Assembly (NCBI GenBank): GCA_036785705.1
Contig: JAWUZG010000084.1
Span: 9,313,501-9,377,500 of the forward strand
Length of the DNA stretch: 64,000 nt
Source of the DNA: Acanthornis magna
Taxonomy: Eukaryota > Chordata > Aves > Passeriformes > Acanthizidae
Reading direction: 5' to 3'
The notes below the pieces were generated by a model. That model was not told where the DNA came from. It was given only the letters and a program-made list of their open reading frames with translations, and did not search any database. The position numbers were made by a program, and so were the translations under genes. Positions 13,201 through 26,285 of the stretch are shown in pieces; the stretch's first letter is position 1; each line of letters starts with the position of its first letter.

Positions 13201-14879
13201 GAGCTCATATAACTGGACAGTGTGAATTGATTATCAAGATAATCTTTATAAATGCTTGAATCATGGCAAGTCCTTAAAGCCAATCAGCAGAAGACACAAA
13301 TCAACAGGAAGCTTGGCATCAGTTTCATCAGCTGTAGAACTACACACCAACTTTTGCATCTCTGTATTTCTCCCTATTCTGTTCTCAGCTCTCTAACAGC
13401 ATCCTGCTATTCTGCTCCCACCCAGTATATTCTGGATGCAGGTACCAGAAAAGAGCAATAATGAAACTGATGGCATCCCAGGCTGTTTCATTCTGATGCA
13501 CTCGGCCAAGATAGTTTTTTCCACGCCTTACAGCCAAGCTTATTACCCGCATTGTTTGACAAACGCTAGGAATTCTAGTTCTGTTGCAATGTTTCTCCTT
13601 ACAGAATAATGCTTCAATTCCACTCCTGTTCCAAAAGTCTGCTTTTAAAAACTTGGTACTGGTTCCCTTGCTTTGCAGACACCTCTGAAATTCTCCTTTT
13701 CTCCATGTCACCCTGATGTTCACAATCTTTCCACCAATCCTACTTTTCAAAAGCTACTTGAAAACGCTCACACAATACAAACTTTCATACAGAATCAACA
13801 TTAGCTGCAGGCTTAATGGAAGGTTTTTTCCTATTCCTTAAGTGAGGTCATTGCCCCAAATATTTTGATTCCCTAGCTGAATAATTGGTGCAGTAATTCT
13901 TGATTCGCAAAGTAATTTTATTCTGGAATATCACTTTCATGGAACAATTAAAACTGGAAAAGGCCTTAGTTGTTCATGCAGTGTGGGGCCTGACCCCAGT
14001 ACAGCATGACAAATTACCTGGAGCATGTAGCTGAACTAGTACTTCCATTAATCCCAATCCCAGTAGTACTAAACAAAAGATAGACAACATTTTAAACTAC
14101 ATATCCAATTGTACCAAAACCATAGAAGGTGTCTAGTGTGGGGAGAACAGAGAAAGAAGAAAGAAACATTTCTGCTCTCTGATTTAATTACCACAACAGA
14201 GATGCCCAAACACCTTACATATAGTTCTATAATATTCAGCAGCAGAGCACCATGTTAAAATCCCCATTTTTCCTAAGTTATGCGCCTGAAGTAAGCCCTG
14301 CAGACATCCTCCTAATGTCACAAAACACTGAAAACGCAGCGAAATACAGGAGGCTCATGATGGAAGGTACTATACCTTTTAACACAGGGAGATGAAAACA
14401 ACCCTCCCCCACAAAAATCCTATTTTACTCCCTGTGCAGAAGTGCACAATACACACCTTCAACAAAACATCATCAAAAACATGTATGGAGAGGAAAAATT
14501 GACACCACAGCTCTGGCCCAGACTTACCTCTGTATCACTATATTAGTATCACCCTACCAATCTAACCTAATGCAATTCTGCTGCAGTAGCCAAATTATTT
14601 CTACCACTTGCTTCAGCAGCTGAGTTTCCCCTCAGGCAGGAAACTTGCACAGTTTCAGTTATAACCAGCAGATGCTTCTTAGTCACACACCTCATATTCA
14701 TAGGAGATCAAGCAGAATTGCTGATTACTAATTGACAGAACAAATGCACCGTTCACGTGTACCTTCATGCTTTATCCACCAGAAAATACTAAACGCTTAT
14801 TACAGGTATTGATTCAATGATTACGTGGTTTGTTTGGGTTTGTTTTTTTAACAATACACAGGTAGAAAACTGAACAGGG

Positions 14880-15115
14880 TGGTTACACTCAGACCAAAGG
14901 TTCATCTCATCCTTATCTTGTCTTCTAAAGGTGGCTTTGGAAATGTAAATAGGAAAAAGCTAAACCAACACAAACACATAATGACACTTCCTCAAAATAC
15001 CCTTCTAGTCTTCACTAATTTGCCACTCAAGTACTTCCTGAATCCTGAGGTAACTTCTGCTGTGACTAAAACTCTTGATGGACTTTTTCATCAGGAATTT
15101 GTTCAGATGGATGCT
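14880..15115 (-). repeat. Probable old CR1-like LINE fragment
   Basis: The plus-strand text agaccaaaggttcatctc...cttatcttgtcttc, and further on gatggactttttcatcaggaatttgtt, resembles the reverse complement of diverged CR1-group elements of birds and reptiles. Divergence is high and the boundaries are estimates. Confidence 0.45.
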
Positions 15116-17034
15116 GAACTCAGGCAGACTTCCAACACTCACCTTCTAACTCAGCATCGTCACCATACTCTGCTCTTCTGCTGTGACTACAATCTAAGCA
15201 GAAGATCAGATCAGTTATCGATGACCTGTTCTTAATCCGTCCTCTACAAACATCAACTACAAGATTGAAACCTATAAGCGAAATAATTCCTCTGGGTCGT
15301 GATGCACGAACCAACCTCCAGACCTGAACCAGTGACATTCTCTTAGCACAAACACCATGAGGTCCTCACACACTACACCTGGCAAGTTGTGGCTGGCTTT
15401 TTGTAAGTGATGTTTTGTTTGTAACGTCAAATTATAAGTTACATGATATGTAACATGCAGACATATCTTCGCCGTCTACTTCCATTTCTTCCCTCTGAAG
15501 TAGACATCACTTGGAACAAGTTTAATCTTAGGAAATACTTTCAGGCTGCATTTCTACAAAGTTATAGATTGAAGTAATATTTCTCATAACTTTTTTAATG
15601 TGAGCTTTGATGAAAGCATTTCATTCTAAAATTTTTATAGCTTAAGTGAGGTTTATCATTAGAGGCACACTTTGAAACATTTCCTCTTTCCCCTCCCTGT
15701 CCAGTCTGGAAACAACTTCATCATTCCTCTGCATAAACTTACAACAACCTCCTCACCTACAAAGGGGCTGGATGTTGCTGCATTGGAAGACTGATTTTAT
15801 TGACCACTGTTGATAAAGGCTGAACCCTGGTTCTGGTAATTAATTACACATCCACGTCTTCTACTTAAAATAGAATATGTTTACACAGTTACACATCCAT
15901 AAAGCAAACAACTTACGTTTGTGTAATACTCTCTCATTTTTAAGCTTGTTGTATTATCCTAAAAATAAATAAACACCAAATAATTCCTGTATTGACTGCA
16001 GACACTAAAAAGCAATACTAAAATTAAAAAATGGAAGATCATTACCTGAATGTTTTTAAAGCTGACCTTAAAACACATACTATATTCTATGAATTTTAGT
16101 CATGTCAGTGTTAGACTTACACTGGCCTACCCACCAGTGCTACTTTACTGCAATTTTTGAAGCTCCCACAAGGCAGCCTTATAATTATTCAGAAGACAAA
16201 CAACATGCAATCCTGCTCTAACAAAATTCAAATCTAGCATTCGTTTTTCTAAACAACCCCATACTGTCTGATTTTGGTCCCACATCAAAGCCTAAGACAA
16301 CAAAAAAACCCCCTCCAAAATATCACCTCAGCATTTTTATTACTTAAACAATATTTTAATCCAAGTGTCTCCAGCTAGGCAGCAAATACAATACCACCAC
16401 TGAGGAAGAAATACCACCAGTTTCAATTCAGTTTGAGAAGTAAGAAACAAAGGAACACAAAATCAGAAAGTTTTTTTTTACTTGACGTTTTGAAATGCAT
16501 CATTTTCCATTTAAGGCATGCAATTTTCTTTGTTAGTACACAGAGAGATACTCAAATCAGATAAAAAAATAACTACATCATCAATTTAAATACACTGATT
16601 ATATGTACTGATGAACCTTTATGTTTGAGTTCTCAGTGATGACAGTAATAACCAGAAGGAAAGAGGAACTGCAAGCATCTAAATCAGGATTACTATTGCA
16701 TTGAAATTAAGACAAATGTATTTTATTAAATCAATCAAAATTTTTAATATTTGAGATATCCTTTGTATTTTTTATAAACAAGTATCTTTAAGAGATATAA
16801 AAGAATGTAAAAGAAATTGGAATGTAAAAGAACATTCAAATACAACACACCGTTTAAGAAGATAGTACTCTAAATAACTTACTACTTGTCTGGTTTGTGG
16901 TGCCCCCCCCAAAACGTCATTTAACTTCAAGTATTTGTTCATTCTCCCTGTGTTTTCTCCCACTGCCTTTATCTCCTATGCAACTTTCTTTCATTGTCCC
17001 CTTATTCTTACCAGCTTTGCTTCAACTCGCTTTT

Positions 17035-17185
17035 AGGGAAAAACAAACAAACAAACAAACAAAACAAACCAACCAATAAAACAAAAAACTAACAAACGAA
17101 ACAAAAAACAAACAAAAACCAAACCGACCCCCCCAAAACAAACAAACAAAACAAAACAAAAAAAAACCCACAACCCCAAAAAACA
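17035..17185. repeat. (CAAA)n / A-rich simple repeat
   Basis: About 150 bases of CAAA and CAAAA units with interruptions such as ccaaccaat and cgacccccccc. It produces spurious K/Q/T-rich or F/C/L-rich open frames. Confidence 0.9.
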
Positions 17186-18573
17186 AACAACAGAACTTGG
17201 TGGGAATGATAATCACTTTCTCCCCCTCCCACAAATGTGCTAAGTGAGGCAAATTAAAGCAACTTCTTTTCCTCCCAGATACATAAAGAAAGTTTTTTAC
17301 AAGCCCACTCTCAGTGTTGGGGGAATGAAGGACACAACTGCCTTCAAAGCCAACAAAACCAAATAAAAAAATCCTTTTGTCTGGCTGATTTCATTTCCCC
17401 TGCCCCATTTCTGCTTCCCCTTTGGATGCTTCATAAATCATCCATCACTACTACTCCTGAACAGAGTTTATATTCAAAGCAAGTATTGCACAACATCTTG
17501 TACAAACATCAGACATTTTTTCTTAAATTTTCAGTTCCCTTTGGGGAGAGATCTGCATTAAACATGCAATGTTATTAGTTAAAACCTCTGCATCTCTCCT
17601 CTACCCCAAATAAGTTTAACTGTGCTATGCTCTAGTATCAGACTTATAATAAGAAATACAATGAGTAGAAAGACCACCAGAATCTCTCTTTTCCTCCAAA
17701 AGCTTTTCTTTTGGCTGCATCTTGCTACCACATCCTTTCCTTAACAACAGCATAGCTGAAGTGGGAGGTTACTCGTGCTAACAAAGGTGCAGGTATACCT
17801 TTTTTATTGTGTTGATACAGATAATAAACTAGATCGAGTCAAGAACAGCAAGAGAGTCACAAACTTCCATGTATACTAGAAATATCGGAAAAGCTCCCAG
17901 AGGAAACAGCAGAGCTGTTTAGGGATCAGCTTTGTAAACATCCAACTTCCCTGGAACCACAGTAACGCACCAGCCCGGGGCGAGCGACCCCACTCCAAAG
18001 CCAACAAGAGGACGAACAAAAAGGAAATGTAAACCTGGTGGGTCTCCGCAGCGACCGCCAAGCTGCGCCCTACGCCGGGCACCTCCCGAGCTCCCCGCTC
18101 CGTGCCGGTGACAGCTCCCTGCCACCCCGGAGACTTCACCCCCGGGTCCAAAAAGCACCTCTGGCACCTGCGGAGCGCGGGCAGCTCCTCCGACGGCTCC
18201 GCGCCCCAGACACGCAGTTCCCGGCTGGAAGCACTCCCCGCAGGCAGCGCCGCCGCCGCCGCCCGGCTCGGGGAGCCCGCACAGGCACCGGGGGCAGGAC
18301 GGGCCGTGCGGGCAGCGCTGACCCGGCCCGGGCCCGCCGCTCGCAGGTGCCGCTCGGGGAGCACCGGCCGCCCCGGGGCCGCGCCGAGGCCGCGGCGGCG
18401 GCGGGCAGCGCCCGGAGGCCGAGGGTCGCGGAGACCCCCGGAGGGGGGGCGGAGGGGGGCACGGCGGGGAGCGGAGCGAGCGGCCCCCGGCAGGGCGGGA
18501 GTGGGGCAGCGCGGGGCCCCCGGTTCGCCCGGGCCCCCGGCTCGCCCCGACCCCCGGGGCTCCGCGCGCCTAC

Positions 18574-18728
18574 CTCGGCCATTTCCCCTCGTCCCGGCTG
18601 CTCCCGGCGGGAGCGCTCCAGGCTGCGGGCAGCTCCCCCCGCTCCGCCGCGCTGCGCTCACTTCCGCCCGGCCGCGCGGGGCGGAGCGGGGCGGGCGCCT
18701 CTCGGCCCGGCCCCGGGGCCGCCTCACC
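18574..18728 (-). other. PIK3C2A: Candidate PIK3C2A non-coding first exon region
   Basis: Two good minus-strand donors in the CpG island could end the untranslated first exon: ATGGCCGAG|GTAGGC after 18574 and GCTCAG|GTGAGG after 18728. Either would join to the acceptor at 6992. The interval given is between the two donors; transcription would start at or above the higher donor. Which one is used, and the start site, cannot be settled without transcripts. Confidence 0.45.
18659..18666 (-). promoter_or_regulatory. ETS-family site (CGGAAGTG)
   Basis: On the minus strand this reads CGGAAGTG, the high-affinity GABP/ETS core common close to transcription starts in TATA-less CpG-island promoters. 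It sits between the two candidate PIK3C2A donors, with GC boxes just upstream in gene direction. Confidence 0.45.
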
Positions 18729-20507
18729 TGAGCCCGCGCCGCCGCCGCTGCCGCCCGCGCTGCGCCCCAGGCCCCGCTGCGACCCCGGCCCGCCGAGGGG
18801 CCCTGTCCTGCCGGGGGGCGGCTGCGGCCGGGGCCGCGGGGCCGGGTGGCGCTGGGGTGACTCTCCGTCATTTCCTCCCCTTATCGCCCGATCTTCCCAA
18901 GAATGCTCGGCATGACTGGAAACTTGCACAACGCACCAGAAATGTCCGTCGGGGGGGCTGGAGCCGCGCCGCGGACACAATGGACTTCCTCAGCCGCCGG
19001 CAGCGGGGGAAGGGCCGGGACGCGGCGGGGCCGGGGCCGAGCAGTGACGCTGGAGAAGCCGGGGAGCCCCCAGCACATGGGGCTTGGCTACGGGGATGAA
19101 CACCTTCATCGCCTGCCAGTGCCCGACCCCGGTGGGTTGGAACGACATGTTCCACTACGCAGAATTTTGTTTAACTTAACTTCAGAAGCTACTTGGCCGG
19201 CAAGGGCAGATCCCTGTTGTCAACTCCAACCTTCCTGACATACCAACACATTTCAGAAAGACCAAATATTTTGGTTTGACCTTCACAATAGCTTCAAAAG
19301 AACAAAATGCTTTGGGTATGCCCAAAAGTATTGCTTGTGGGATTTTATACAAAGTTTAGACAATGGGCCTTTCATAAGATCAAATTAAAATTTGTCATGG
19401 GCATTTAAAACTAACAATATGATTTTTAATGTAGATGCGAAAGAATTCCAGAGAGAATAACTTTATATTCTGTCCACTCAAGGAATACTACTTAAAATAA
19501 GCTAAGAATTCCGTTTATGCCTATGGTTATTTTATTTGTCACTTTTAGCACATTGAAATTCTTAAAAATGAAAACCAGTTAATGAAGCAGAGTAGACACA
19601 TAAAAAGAAGACACATCAGTTTAGAAGCTACAAGATAAATGAGTTATCAAAAGTTAGTCAGAAATACATTGCAGGCATGAAACATTGAGGCATGCGGCAT
19701 TTTCTGTGTAGTTATATATAAACTTCACCATTTTAGCCTCTAAGCTTTTTCTACTGGATAAATCTTGACTTGGCACCATTAGGACCAATGAAAGCCTTTG
19801 CAGGTGACTTCAGCATGACCAAAATGGGGACTTGGAAGGCTGACACAAAATGTGTTCCTGGAGAATCATCATAGACATGACTTTAATTACACAGATAAAA
19901 AAAAATTACCAGAGTTCTTACTACCCTGTGATCTAAGCCATCAGGAATTTTTCAGGCTGACAGTTACTAGGAATAGAAATCAATCCTTTCTAATGCCATT
20001 CCAATTTTGATAATCAATAAGCGAATTCTGTTCCTATTTTGAACACAGAGTGGAGCATCAGTAGAAGAAATCTACTTTGCTTGCATGCTCAAGGTTCCTT
20101 TCCAGACTTTCTGTCCAAATAGACCTTATTTTCAGATTGTATTTTAGACCTTTGGTCCTGGCAGTCATGTCTCCTGGTCACCTCCTCTGCTGGGTCCCTG
20201 TGGTGATCCTGGCCAGGAGAGCACTGTACTTGGAGCAATTAGTGGCCCACATAAATGATGCTGTAGAGAGACACAGTGCCTTTCTGACTGGGATCCTGCT
20301 GCAAACCAGTTCCATAGTGTTTGTGCTGCTTTCCCCTTCATGTACAGGTCACATTAAACTGCTCCCAATTTACCTGTGACTCACTGGCCATAAGGTTTAG
20401 ACCTGGGATAACCACTTGTCGATGTTTCATCCATTGCTAACTGAAGGAGCATTAATCTGCTTAGTCTGAACAAAATGCAGTTGCCACACCCAACAGTTTC
20501 AACAAGA

Positions 20508-20575
20508 TCATGTTGGAATGAGATATCTTTAAGGTCCCTTCCAATCCAAGCCATGCTATGATTCCATGATCATGA
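20508..20575 (+). repeat. CR1 LINE 3'-end fragment
   Basis: The text tctttaaggtcccttccaat followed by ccatgctatgattccatgat is the CR1 3' terminus with its ATTCTATGATTCTATG-type tail. Only about 70 bases survive, as expected for heavily 5'-truncated CR1. Confidence 0.8.
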
Positions 20576-20950
20576 CTATATGATTGACCAACCTCCATCA
20601 CATTATTACATAGTACATGACAGTAGGTCAAATATGAATCTTACTAATTGAGATAGGAAAGATGATTTGGTTTATTCTGTGCATTAGTGAAGAATTTTAG
20701 ACTCTTACCAAGCCTGCCTGCCAGTGCCACAATAAATTTAAGAACTGTTTGTGCTTTGCCTTGGAAATCATTTCCTTCTTGTCAGAAAATTTTCCTACTA
20801 TTCTGCATGTTTTAAAAATAATTTAAGCCCATCCTTTTAACACTATCTCATTTTTGAAAGGCATTCTGAAGGTATTTCATGTTAAATAAGCATTGGTTTC
20901 ATATTATCACACTGAATACAAACTGAGTGTGCTATTCCTTCCATTGCATT

Positions 20951-21540
20951 CACAGAGTCACAGAATCATTAATGCTGGAAAATACTTGCAAGATCACTGA
21001 GCCCAGCCTTTGACTGAGCACCCACCCTGTCAAATAGATCCTGGCACTGAGTGCCATGTCCAGTCATTTCTTGAACACCTCCAGGGATGGTGATTCCACC
21101 ACCTCCCTGGGCAGTCTGTTCCAGTGCTTGACAACACTTTCAGTGAAGAAATTATTCCTGATGTCCAGCCTGAACCTTCCCTGGCACAGCTTGAGGCCAC
21201 TTCCTCTTGTCCTGTCACTGGTTGTCTGAGAGAAGAGATCCACCCTCACCTGGCTACAACTTCATTTCAGGTGATTGTAGAGAGCAATAAGGTCTCCCCA
21301 AGCCTCCTTTTCTCCAGGCTAAACAGCCCCAGCACCCTCAGCTGCTCCTCAGACCCTTCACCAACTTCATTGTCCTTCTCTGGACTTGCTCCAGCACCTC
21401 AATGTCTTTCCTGAATTGAGGGGCTCAGAACTGGGCACAGGATTCAAGGTGCCATCTCACCAGTGCTGACTCCAGGGAGACAATCACTGCCCTAATTCCA
21501 CTGCCCACACTATTTTTGATACAGGCCAGCACTTTATACC
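20951..21540 (-). repeat. CR1 LINE fragment with reverse-transcriptase C-terminal remnant
   Basis: The plus strand starts cacagagtcacagaatcatt (reverse complement of the CR1 tail). On the minus strand it keeps frames typical of the CR1 ORF2 end: the [20 protein letters not shown] region and [20 protein letters not shown]. About 590 bases remain. It is degenerate: the frame is broken and the 5' end is missing. Confidence 0.92.
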
Positions 21541-22424
21541 CAAGAGCAACTCGAACACAAGTACTTTTGCCTCTGTTTTCAGTGTTTCTCAGCTACATTC
21601 ACACTACATATGGACCAATTATTGTGTGCACTCTGGAAATGGTACCAGCCAGTTTTAGAAATAGCATTTGTATGTCAGATGCCACGTAGCCTCTCCATAG
21701 CTGGGCAGCCAAAGCAGTTCTGCTTCAAGAAAGAGAACTAGTTGGCACTGGAAGCTCAGCTTCCAGGTAAAGTGACACTATTCCCTAGAGAGCTGAGTCA
21801 AGAAGGGAACAATGGCATAGCCTGCAGACTTGCTTAAGAATGGATGATTACAAGTTACACATTCCCACATGCATAAATGACATCAGCTTTGAAGTATTTC
21901 TCATACAGGAAGTTATTCATATGCCCGTGTAAAAGCAATGCACAAGGTGTGTGTCTCAGCAGCCTCATTGTCTCGCTACTGTGTGTGTGTCTTGTCTGTG
22001 ATACATTGACCAAATGCCACAGTTACCCTGACAGTTTTCAGAAGACACTGGATAAAGCTATGTCGTGTAAAACCCCCACAATTTATTAAATAATATTTTA
22101 ATTGAAATTTAAATTGCATACCATAGACAGAATAAATGAGAGAATTTGGTCAAATATTTGGAGAGAGTAAGTGCTGTGCTCACTACGCTGATAGTCAAAC
22201 ATCCCAAAAGAACTGACACACAGCATATGCAAAGAACAAATCAACTTGTGTAACTACAATATTGACACTGGTATTAACTGGAAATAGGACAAACTGTTGC
22301 TGCCAGATGCCTTTTTAAACAATATCTAGGATACAAGGAAGCCTGAAGTATACCTAGATCAAAAGGACGCCTACATGTAACAATGCTTAACAAATGTGTT
22401 TTGGTGTGACTATAACACATGGGA

Positions 22425-22500
22425 AATAAAAAACAAAACAAAAACAAAACACACAAAACTCAAAACCAAACACCCCCCCAACAAAACAAAAAAGAACAAC
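22425..22500. repeat. (CAAAA)n simple repeat
   Basis: About 75 bases of AAAAC/CAAAA units with a short C-run in the middle. Confidence 0.85.
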
Positions 22501-25500
22501 TCAAAACAATCACTTTAAAGCCAAAATTTCCTTAATTTTCTTCTCAGCCTAAAATGCATTTATGTGCCCTCCAAATTTAACAGGTGAATGTCTTGAACTA
22601 CTGGAATTGCTGCTTGCCTTTAACTAACTGGAAGTAATAAACTTCATGTCTATTGTTAGAATACCCTTTTTGTAAATGAGAAATTGTTAGTAGGAGCACA
22701 GGGATTATTAAAGGACAAATGTGTTTCCTCTGACAATAGGAAGACAGAGAATATCCTACCAAGGGAAAAACCTCTTCACAGAATCCAAGGCATGCATCAA
22801 AACATGGTAAAAAACCCACACCCACTTGGTGCAGTATGGAAATTCCCGGGCTTTCGTTCATTGGGTGTGGACTGCAACACAAAGTTTGAATTCAAAAGTA
22901 CACCAACTCAGACATGCGGGAAAGGAAAACAATGCAACTTCATCTACAACTCTGGTATGAGGCTACTCTTTAGGATAGCTGCAAGATTCAGTGATGTTTG
23001 AATTAAAGACAAAATCGCTTAAGTTTAACTTGGTATACTTTCTTAAAGGAATCATGTTAAATATACTGAGACACTAAGCTTAACAGAGTAAACACTACAA
23101 AAATCTACCAATCCTCAGCTAATCAAGAAACTGATGTCCTTAGGATGACCTCTATGTATTTAAAGGCAACAAGTTTTAAGAGCTAATTGCTGAGCAACTT
23201 GTAATTTGTATCAAAATTGTAGCCAGGATTTTTTTAGTATCTCTAAACTTTTTTTTTCTCTGAAAACCACCAGAGGGAGACAGGTTCTTTTTTACTTCAA
23301 AAGGACAGAAGATTGTATTACTTCAAAAACAACACCTTCTGAAAATTCACTATACCTTCCTAAATTAGTCTTGCAATGCCTTTTCTTGGTCATTTTGAAC
23401 TCTATTATTAATACTCACTTTTCTTTTTTCTTTGTGCTTATCCAAGCTTAAATGGCTATTGCTTACATCTGAAGATGTTTAGTCAACAGCATATTCCTAT
23501 TAATACTTCACTGTGGTTTTCTCTCAGGGAGAAAGGGGATATCAGTGTTAGTTAGGACTGAAAGAAAAATTAGGCTGTGGTTATGTTTTTGTTGTTTCAC
23601 TGTCATGCAACAGCTTGCGTGTGTTTGCAGCATGTCTAAAGTCTACATATGGCTCTCAAAATCCATACAATCATTTCAGCTGGCTATATATATTAGTTGC
23701 ATATTTGAGGATTAAATGTAAGAAGAAAGTTCCATGCTACAATAAAAACCACAAAAACAACTCCTGATGGTTTCAAGTGCAAGTAAAATGTTCTCTTGGG
23801 TTAATTTCTTAGGGCCCAGGTCTTGCTTCAGGGAATGGGAAGTTAGGCATTACAAGCCAAAATATTACTACAGATCTTGGCACAGAATCTTAGGTATGTC
23901 TCACATAGTTTAGGCAACATTCTCTACAAAATGACATGACAGTGCATACATTTGAAATTCATAGAATATTTTTCATATTTACCCATAGTTTTACAAATAC
24001 GTTATGTCCAGAAGAGCTACTAGAACAGGGACCTGAACAGAAATAATTTTACATATTTCACTATTTGTTTTACTGTAAATAGTTTGTGATAACTTTTTAG
24101 TCTATTTTTTTTTTCCATAAACTCCCTTTTACAGATGGTTTATTTGCTCAGAGAGGAAATTACAAGAAATGCTTTTTGGATAGAATGTGTTCTAAGCAAT
24201 ATGTACGATTGCTATAATTAAATAAATTTTAAATAAAATGAAGTTTCTGAATATTCCTAAAATAAAGTGGAAGCAGAAGAGTTAGAAAATGCATGCAGAA
24301 ACTGTGTCAGTGCTGCAGTGTACTCAGGAGGTACTGTGGGATAGTTGTTAGTCTGTAGTGTGCTGTGGTAAAGGCTGTTACTGTAAGAATGGTGCCAGAA
24401 AAACCTGAGTGAGAAACTGTGGGCAACAGGATGCGTGCCTGGAAATAGCAATCATTCCTGGGGCAAAGATAATTGAGGTAATTGGGAAGCCTGCTGGTAC
24501 TTAAAATCCCAATCGCAGCCAGTCATGCTTAATCAGACATCTAAAGGCAGAGGATGATAAAACTTATATTGAGTACTCACTTGAATTATCCCATATCAAG
24601 AAGTTCAAACAAACCAACCAGCACTACCAGTAGGAGTCCTACACAGGAGAGAGACTTCCACAGGCTAAGAAAGGGGCTACAAGCTCTTCTCCCAGCTGCT
24701 CATATTCCTGTAGCTCCATGAAAGATCCAAGCCCTTCCCAACAAAATCTGGTATTTCCTTCTGGTAAAAGCTAATTGCATGAAACTTCTTGTAGCAACCT
24801 TATGTTCACACAACTTCACAGTTCTTTAAGCATTGCAAGCCAACGGAAACACACAACTATTAAAAAAATTAAACAGTTCCTCACGTCATGCTTTTACTTG
24901 TAGTCACACAGTGTATATTGGTAAAAAGAAGTTATCCTATCAAGTACATTCACTGAGGTGTTTTCATATCCCTATCCAAGTCTAAATCTTTTGTGGCTCT
25001 GGCCCTTAATCCTTGTATTTTGGTATACAATTTTTTGTACTTTTCATAGGGGAAGTTAAGTACATAGTATGTTTCCTAAAGAATATTTGTAAAACCAGTT
25101 TTCAGGTTAAGAGTCAATAATCCAAATTCTGGAAGCAGCAGAATTATTTTAAAATACCTTAAATCCTTGCCAATATTTTTTTAGTTGGTAAATAGACATC
25201 TTCTACTTAAGAATAACAGTAATATAGCAGTAAAGCACTGGCACATTATTCAAAGAGATTTATTACTTTTCTTGTCGCTTGCATTCATGAGTAGAAAGAC
25301 ACCCATGCTTGAGGGACTAAACTGGAGAGAGCTTTAATAAAAATGATCTCTGAGTTTGGTGGAAAACTTTTCACATAGGACTGCAGTGGTCAGCCCCCAG
25401 AAGAAAGAATCCAATAACATCAGAGGCCAATAATACTACTACATGTCACAACGCACTGAACAACTTACCACAGAGCTTGTGTGCATGGGAGGGAAAAAAA

Positions 25501-25568
25501 GTACTGTGTGTTCAAGTGTGGACAGCTCACGGACAAACTTCAAGGGGAAGGACAGCTGATGGACTTAC

Positions 25569-25767
25569 CACACAGTTCTGGCCTTGTTATAAACCCCATC
25601 TTTGTGGATACAATATCCAACAGAACAATTCCACCAAAGGCAGCAGGAACTCTGTCTGGATTGGGCTTGTACACCCAAGTGTGGGTTTGCAGAGCACACT
25701 GGGAATCTTCCAGGGTGTCAGAGAAATCACCTGTCAGATCATCTTCCTGGGATCCACAGTCATCCTC
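25569..25767 (-). other. Exon-like open stretch, unidentified
   Basis: On the minus strand a CAG acceptor (AG at 25769-25768) is followed by 66 open codons plus one base, then TGTG|GTAAGTCC, a good donor at 25569/25568. The peptide begins EDDCGSQEDDLTGDFSDTLE, continues with TWVYKPNPDRVPAAFGG and ends GFITRPELC. I do not recognise it. The stretch is open in more than one frame, so it could be chance or a repeat fragment. If real it would be an internal phase 0 to phase 1 exon of a transcript running toward PIK3C2A. Confidence 0.25.
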
Positions 25768-26047
25768 CTGCAATGAAGCAGTGACACATCAGGCTATGGA
25801 GAAATAGAGCCCTTGTCCTAAGAGCACAGGCAGTACTGAAGCATCTGGAAGTATTAACATTAAGAAAATTACTTCTTTTCCAAATGTAAATGTAGTGGTA
25901 AGTCTTAAATAGTAACGGCCCTTTGCTTGAGATATATACTGAAGAGTAGCTGAAGGATGTGGAAGAGGATATGGATAAGGGAATGACACCACAGTATTGG
26001 CTAATTCTGCCTGTGATACCATACCTTCAAACTAAAACCTTCACACT

Positions 26048-26285
26048 TCAAACTGAAAGAGAGTAGGTTTAGATTAGATATTAGGAAAAAATTCTTTACT
26101 ATGAGGGTGGTGAGGCACTGGCACAGGTTGCCCAGAGTATGTGTGGATGCCCCATCCCTGGAAGCGTTCAAAGCCAGGCTGGATGGGCCTTTGAGCAACC
26201 TGCTCTAGTGAAATGTGTCCCTGTTCAGGGAGTTGGAATTAGATCGTCTTTAAGGTGTCTCCCAACCCAAACCATTCTATGATAC
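26048..26285 (+). repeat. CR1 LINE 3'-end fragment
   Basis: About 240 bases in sense orientation: taggtttagattagatatta, then gaggcactggcacaggttgc, and ending in cccaacccaaaccattctat, the CR1 3' terminus. Confidence 0.92.

Larger units (their letters stand above)
6992..18573 (-). other. PIK3C2A intron 1
   Basis: About 11.6 kb between the CpG-island first exon and the first coding exon, on the minus strand. It is AT-rich and mostly featureless. Contents I can name are a T/G homopolymer tract (7125-7164), an AT-rich low-complexity block (10974-11083), a likely old CR1 fragment (14880-15115), CAAA-type repeats (17035-17185) and an unassigned 130-codon open frame (12808-13200). The 5' limit assumes the donor at 18573; the alternative donor at 18727 would lengthen the intron by 154 bp. 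Confidence 0.6.
17940..19100. promoter_or_regulatory. CpG island 1: PIK3C2A promoter
   Basis: GC content rises sharply here, with dense CpG dinucleotides between about 18040 and 19080, against AT-rich flanks. It lies upstream of PIK3C2A on its transcribed (minus) strand and contains strong minus-strand splice donors at 18574/18573 and 18728/18727, GC boxes around 18679-18700 and an ETS-type site. Long open frames on both strands across the island reflect GC-rich composition (few stop codons) and are not supported as genes. Confidence 0.85.

Noticed and set aside
13920..14010. Possible very degraded CR1 tail (aaactggaaaaggccttagt)
   Set aside because: Similarity is limited to about 25 bases with no tail or flanking CR1 text; too weak to annotate.
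14879..15235. 118-codon plus-strand open frame
   Set aside because: It overlaps a probable old CR1 fragment in the opposite orientation and has no protein-like homology that I recognise.
17876..19155. Several overlapping open frames of up to about 350 codons in CpG island 1
   Set aside because: They occur on both strands, are Arg/Pro/Gly/Ala-rich and arise from the lack of AT-rich stop codons. No conserved domain is visible.
25477..25807. Plus-strand open frames over the same region as the minus-strand exon-like stretch
   Set aside because: No splice context or recognisable protein; probably shadows of a locally stop-poor segment.
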